DNA of 64,000 nucleotides from Maratus speciosus (Eukaryota > Arthropoda > Arachnida > Araneae > Salticidae): NCBI GenBank assembly GCA_963932465.1, contig OZ010786.1, positions 532,707,073 to 532,771,072 on the forward strand. Direction: 5' to 3'. This document shows, one piece after another, positions 59,654 to 64,000 of this stretch. The translations under genes were made by a program, and so were the position numbers. Each line of letters starts with the position of its first letter. Within the stretch, counting starts at the first letter, position 1. The notes below the pieces were generated by a model. The model made no database searches, had not been told where the DNA came from, and saw nothing but the letters and a program-made list of their open reading frames with translations.

Positions 59654-61293
59654 GTTAAGAAGGTTAGCAAGTTTGTCGAACTCGTTGATAATAACTATCC
59701 ATTTTTTGCATGGGGTTAACTTTTTTTTTTTTTTTTTTTTGGTTTGAGTTGAAATATTTTTGATGCAGCTTAAGAATTTGGTGATTTTAAAGACTTCTTT
59801 GAGTTCATTAAAAGTAATAAGTATATATTTGATGTCATTAGAGTAATTTATAGGGAATTTTAGATTTTGAGTGTTATTTGAATTTTCAGTAGTAGGAGAG
59901 GAAGGGGTATTTGAGGTTCCGCTATCATTATTTTCAGAATTTAACAAGTTATTACTAGTTGATTGTTCAGTGGGCTTAGGTTTTTTGGTGTAGTTGAAAT
60001 TTTTAAAGATATCAGCAAGAATTTGGTTTTCGGTGGAGGGATTGCTGACGCTATTACATTTAAAGTTTCGGTTATGTTTATTTTCCAGTCTGTATGGATT
60101 TTTGGGACAACCCCGGTAATTTGCGGGATGTCCAAATCCGCAATTGGCACATTTAGGTTTAATTCTGCCCTTGTGTTCACCGGCAGTGCTCAAGTGTAAT
60201 TCTCCGCATTTAACACATTTGGAATCAAAGCCACATACCTCTGAGGGATGCCCGTAACCTTGACACCTGTAGCATTGTTTAACTTTGTATTTGGTAGTAA
60301 AGGCTTCAATTTTGACTGATATGTATTGTATCTCATTTATTTTGTATATGTCCTCAAAGTTACTACGTGGAATAACATTAACCATATAAAGTGGCATATG
60401 ATTTCCTGTTTTTTCTATTTTTAAGCATGGCAGCCCTCGTGAATCCAAACCCATGCTCTTTAAGGTTATCTTCAGATAGTTTAACATCAGTGTAACAGGG
60501 GAGGCCCCTATTGCATATTTTCTTAGGTCTTAACTCCCTAGGGTCAAGAGTTGTATTTTTTTTTCTTACTTTGATCTAACCATCTTTGAGTTAGTCTAAC
60601 GTCATTATCTGAATATATATTGTATAACTAAACGTTCGCCTTTTACGGATATCTTAGGTTTTTCAGTATTTAACTCGGTAATTTCACGGACTAGCGTCGC
60701 CCAATTTTTGTCAACTTCTATGTAGAAAGGCTTAGTAGTTTTTTCGAGTTACCAGTTTCCTGGGAGGTATTAACACTATTATAAAGTTGCTCCATGTCAA
60801 CATTTTTCACTTAGATTAACTTCGTTCTCAATATTCTTGAATTTATTACTAAGAGGGGTAGCAGAATTCTCCTCATTTAATGGACGTTTAATTCCCTTTT
60901 TAACAGCGTTAAAAAGTTCGTTTCTTAGGTTAGTAGTAGTGATAATTGGGTTAGGGACTTTCTTATATTTAATTGAGCAGAAAAAAAAAAACAACTAAAG
61001 ATAGCAGAATTTAACAAGTTATCGATAGTTGGCTCCCTTGGCAAAGTAAAAGCTTCATAACAAGTTTTTTTTACCTCCTCTTGGTCGGTTGGAGAAGTAG
61101 AGTAACCAGCTTTGGCTTTCAAATCCAAAATGTATTGGTCAGTGAAGACGTAAAAATCACTCAGAATATATCAGAAATCCTCAAAATTTGTCGAAATACT
61201 AGCAAATTGCTCAGCGAAATTGCTGTTAAGCGATCCATTTGAGATATTATGAATAATATCCTGCATATATTCAGAATTATCCATATACGCCAT
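59654..61293 (-). pseudogene. Jockey-type non-LTR retrotransposon gag (ORF1), broken
   Basis: Gag of non-LTR elements binds the element RNA for retrotransposition. The likely start is the ATG at 61293 (MAYMDNSEYMQDIIHNISNG). A stop follows after about 40 codons, then YSTSPTDQEEVKKTCYEAF (near 61070), KKGIKRPLNEENSATPLSNK (near 60870), and a long open part from 60487. That part has a PRE_C2HC-like segment (PLYMVNVIPRSN...IYKINEI), then zinc knuckles: CYRCQGYGHPSEVC (CX2CX4HX4C), a degenerate CVKCGELH, and CANCGFGHPANYRGC (CX2CX3HX6C). Order and spacing fit Jockey/X-element-type gag proteins. An N/T/S/P-rich tail follows, then the piggyBac-like element at 59653. Multiple frameshifts between 60500 and 61290 make it a pseudogene. 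No ORF2 is recognisable. Confidence 0.88.
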
Positions 61294-61390
61294 AATGCTG
61301 CTCCGAACAGAGATGAAGCTATTCATACGAAACACTCCATCGCCCGCTCAACACTGCGAAAATGTAACAAACTGTCAGAGCCTCACCTCA

Positions 61391-61427
61391 TACGACCTTC
61401 TACCACCAACGCTCTAACGCAACTGAT
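61391..61427 (-). promoter_or_regulatory. Initiator plus downstream promoter element of the non-LTR element
   Basis: On the minus strand TCAGTT matches the arthropod initiator TCA(G/T)T(T/C), with the A at 61424 as +1. Exactly at +28 to +32 (61397-61393) is GGTCG, a full match to the DPE consensus RGWYV. Jockey-type retrotransposons use internal Inr/DPE promoters so that the full element is transcribed, so this probably marks the true 5' end of the element. The gag ATG lies about 131 bp downstream. Confidence 0.65.
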
Positions 61428-61559
61428 AAGGGAAATGAAATATATTTAGGGTTTAATTTGTATTTACAATATAAAATTATACGAATTATTTAAATTTTAC
61501 TGGTTACAGATATTATTTAAAATACTTTATTATTTCATAAAATTAGCAGAAATATTATT

Positions 61560-61850
61560 AAAATCATATAAAAGAGAGTGAAAATAAATAATCATTATCT
61601 ATATGCTAACATTTCTTTCTTTCGCTGATATCCATGTATTTTAAGATGGACTCTCGACAAAAAAGTTACATTTTACAATGCCATACGGGAACAGGATCTA
61701 TTTAACCCGTTCATTTTTATTTATTTATTTATTTATTTTTTTTTTTTTTTTTTTTTTTTGCAGGTAGCAGAGAAGCATTAAGATAAAATATCATGTATAT
61801 TATATTGTTTAATATTGGAAACACAGAATTTTTTTTTATAAATTGTTTCT

Positions 61851-61901
<51 letters not shown>

Positions 61902-62100
61902 CACTTTGAAATTTTCGATCGAGTAAAGCATATACGAAAATGTATTGGGTGGTAGCATAATATTTTTCTCCATAACAAGATTTCTTATTTATTATGTATA
62001 GAAGAATTATGTAGCTGTGAAATAGCTTATGAGATTTTTTTCATGAATACAAATGTAAACTTTTAATATTAATTAAAATACTACTTAGTATTTTAGGTAG
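61560..62100 (+). repeat. Local duplicate segment D
   Basis: ATATAAAAGAGAGTGAAAAT and ATGCTAACATTTCTTTC align with the start of segment B. A T24 tract ending in GCAG then GTAGCAGAGAAGCATTAAGA (61764) matches the tract-AG boundary of the other segments. GATCGAGTAAAGCATATACG and GAATTATGTAGCTG match the end of B (GATCGAGTGAAGCATATAGT). It is separated from segment C by the gag insertion. A (TA)n run lies at 61856-61900. Confidence 0.65.
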
Positions 62101-62217
62101 CTTTCTTTACAAAAAGCTACCTATTGCAGCCGTTCGGAGGAAAGCGATTTCAAAAAATTTTGGTATATTTTCATCGATCATGACCCCCAGACCCCGAAAC
62201 CACCCTCCGTTCAAAAT

Positions 62218-62388
62218 TGATATATATATATATATATATATCAATTTGATATATATATGATGATGTATATATATATATGCTATATATATATATATCATAT
62301 GATATATATATATATATATATATATGTGATGATGTATATATATATATGCATATATATATATGCATGATATATATATATATATATATAT

Positions 62389-62428
<40 letters not shown>
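62218..62428. repeat. Interrupted (TA)n microsatellite
   Basis: About 210 bp of TA repeats broken by TGATGATG and TGCATGATA words. Apparent open frames of I/Y/H residues here are meaningless. Confidence 0.9.
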
Positions 62429-62430
<2 letters not shown>

Positions 62431-64000
62431 GACCTATGTCATACTGTAACTCTCGTATTTATGAACCGATTTGGATGTAATTCGGTGTGTACATAGTACA
62501 TACCAATGTCTCGACCGAGTTCGTTGGTCAGCTTCATCCGCCATTTTGTTTCAAAATGGCGGCCATTTAAAATTTAAAAAAAAAAATTAAAATTTGAAAT
62601 GTGGTACCAAAAAATTGAAAATGGAAAAATATTTTTTTCTTATGTATTTGACCTTTATACAAAGACTCCGTAGCAGTTTTTGTTTCGTCTATATCTTAAA
62701 AAATGGCTGAGTTATAGCATTTTGAATTTCTAGCGAAGCTGACATTTTGAAACGTCCTGAATTTTGTCACGCGATATAAGGCGTATTTATGAACCGATTT
62801 GGATGTAACTTCGTTTATACATAGTATAGACCAATGTCTCGACCGAGTTCGTTGGCCAGCTTCATCCGCCATTTTGTTTAAAAATGGCGGCCATTTAAAA
62901 TTTTAAGAAAAATTTAAATTGGAAATGTGGTACCAAAAAATTGAAAATTGAAAAAATATTTTTTCCTTATGTGTTTGACCTTGATAAAAAGATTCGGGAG
63001 CAGTTTTTGTTTCGTTTATATCTTAAAAAATGGCTGAGTTATGGCATTTTGAATTTCTAGCGTGGCTGACATTTTGAAACGCCCTGATTTTTGCCACGTG
63101 ATAACAGACGTATTTATGAACCGATTTGGATGTACCTTGGTGTGTACATAGTACATACAAATAACTCAACCGAGTTCGTTGGCCAGCTTCATCCGCCATC
63201 TTGTTTCAAAATGGCGGCCATTTAAAAAAAATTTTAAAAATTTAAATTTAAAATGAGATGCCAAAAAATTGGAAAATGAAAAAGATTTTTTCGTATGTGT
63301 TTGACCTTAATACAAAGATTCCTGAACAGGTTTTGTTTCGTCTATATCTAAAAAAATGGCTGAGTTATAACATTTTGAATTTCTATTGTGGCTGACATTT
63401 TAAAACGACCTGATTTTTGTCTTTCGATAACAGGCGTATTTATGAACCGATTTGGATATTACTTGGTCTGTACATAGTGCATACCACTGTCTCGACCGAG
63501 TTCGTTGGTCAGCTTCATTCGCCATCTTTTTTCAAAAGGGTTGCGATTTTTTTTAAATGTATTTTAAAATTTAAAATGAGGTATTAAAAAATTGGAAAAT
63601 GAAAAAGATTTTTTTTATGTGTTTGGCCTTGATACAAAGATTCGGAGCAGTTTTTGTTTCTGAAAATTTGTTCTTTTGTTTATATCTTAAAAAGTGGTTG
63701 AATTATAGCACTTTGAATTTCTATCATGGCTAACACTTTGAAACAATCTTGTATTTGTCACGCGATACCACACGTATTCGCCTATTTCGATGGAAGAAGG
63801 CATGTTGATAGTATACATCAATATCTCGACCAAGTTCGCTGGCCAGCTTCATGAGCCATCTTGTTTCAAAATGGCGGCCATTAAATTAAAAAAAAAATAT
63901 ATATTTAAAGTGAGGTGCAAAAAAATTAGAAATTGAAAAAGGTTTCTTTCTTAAGTATTTGACCTTGATATAAGGATTCAGGAGCATTTTTTGTTTGCCT
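62429..64000 (+). repeat. Tandem array of ~327-bp units, running off the window end
   Basis: GTATTTATGAACCGATTTGG begins units at 62455, 62782, 63110 and 63436. A diverged unit starts near 63774, giving spacings of 327, 328, 326 and 338. Conserved words include GACCGAGTTCGTTGG, CAGCTTCATCCGCCAT, a hairpin CCGCCATTTTG...CAAAATGGCGG, GCAGTTTTTGTTTCGT and AATGGCTGAGTTATA. The later units are more diverged. No open frame persists through the units. The array is cut by the end of the sequence. Confidence 0.93.

Noticed and set aside
59963..60199. 78-codon open frame on the plus strand
   Set aside because: Lies antisense to the zinc-knuckle region of the gag, so it is a shadow.
62107..62391. 94-codon open frame rich in I, Y and H
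   Set aside because: Translation of the TA microsatellite.

Overview
The window is AT-rich, intergenic or intronic eukaryotic DNA. It is dominated by transposable-element remains, tandem repeats, A/T homopolymers and microsatellites. The recognisable coding remnants belong to families common in arthropod genomes: Tc1/mariner, a pogo-like transposase tail, piggyBac-like TTAA elements, a Jockey-type non-LTR gag, and the 'SDGCxGQNK' transposon-like protein family. An arthropod (insect or chelicerate) is therefore the best guess, and I cannot place it more closely. I found no intact host gene, no rRNA, no convincing tRNA and no CRISPR array. Long open frames are scarce, and nearly all the short ones are chance or repeat-derived.

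Layout. 0-11.5 kb: mostly featureless DNA, with a 1.36 kb inverted-repeat element (3.6-4.95 kb), a 'GACGGACAGAC' repeat (7.2-7.4 kb) and a decayed tandem repeat (9.7-10.1 kb). 11.6-16.0 kb: a dense cluster of fold-back structures. These are a 57-bp-arm hairpin carrying a tRNA B-box, a 520-bp hairpin, a dead SDGCxGQNK pseudogene, a CAGT-ended MITE with a partial second copy, and a 1.44 kb snapback with an extra copy of its own terminus in the middle. 20.3-21.5 kb: a dead Tc1-like transposon with 27-bp perfect terminal repeats. 21.9-25.3 kb: tandem repeats, including five ~330-bp units with variable A-tracts. 25.6-25.8 and 31.0-31.4 kb: two clusters of the same palindrome, CAGACACTTAAGTGTCTG. 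26.2-27.0 kb: a pogo-type MITE. 34.1-35.8 and 55.8-57.7 kb: two inverted copies of one TA-flanked DNA transposon, each holding the same nested TTAA-type MITE. 42.3-43.3 kb: the 3' half of a pogo-like transposon ending in a Cys/His (PHD-like) motif. 49.5-51.3 kb: a complete but inactive Tc1-like element. 53.9-62.1 kb: an old local tandem duplication (four related segments) later invaded by the second pogo-like copy, by a Jockey-type gag, and by a piggyBac-like element inside that gag. 62.4-64.0 kb: a ~327-bp tandem repeat that runs off the end.

The genes do not work together as a system. What the window gives is a layered history of insertions that can be ordered from nesting and from one paralogous empty site. 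The most informative single signal is the 5' end of the Jockey-like element, where an initiator and a downstream promoter element sit at canonical spacing. I see no convincing undescribed biological system. The best unknowns are a degenerate coding-like stretch at 39.3-39.75 kb, the 1.44 kb snapback, and the palindromic array at 31 kb.
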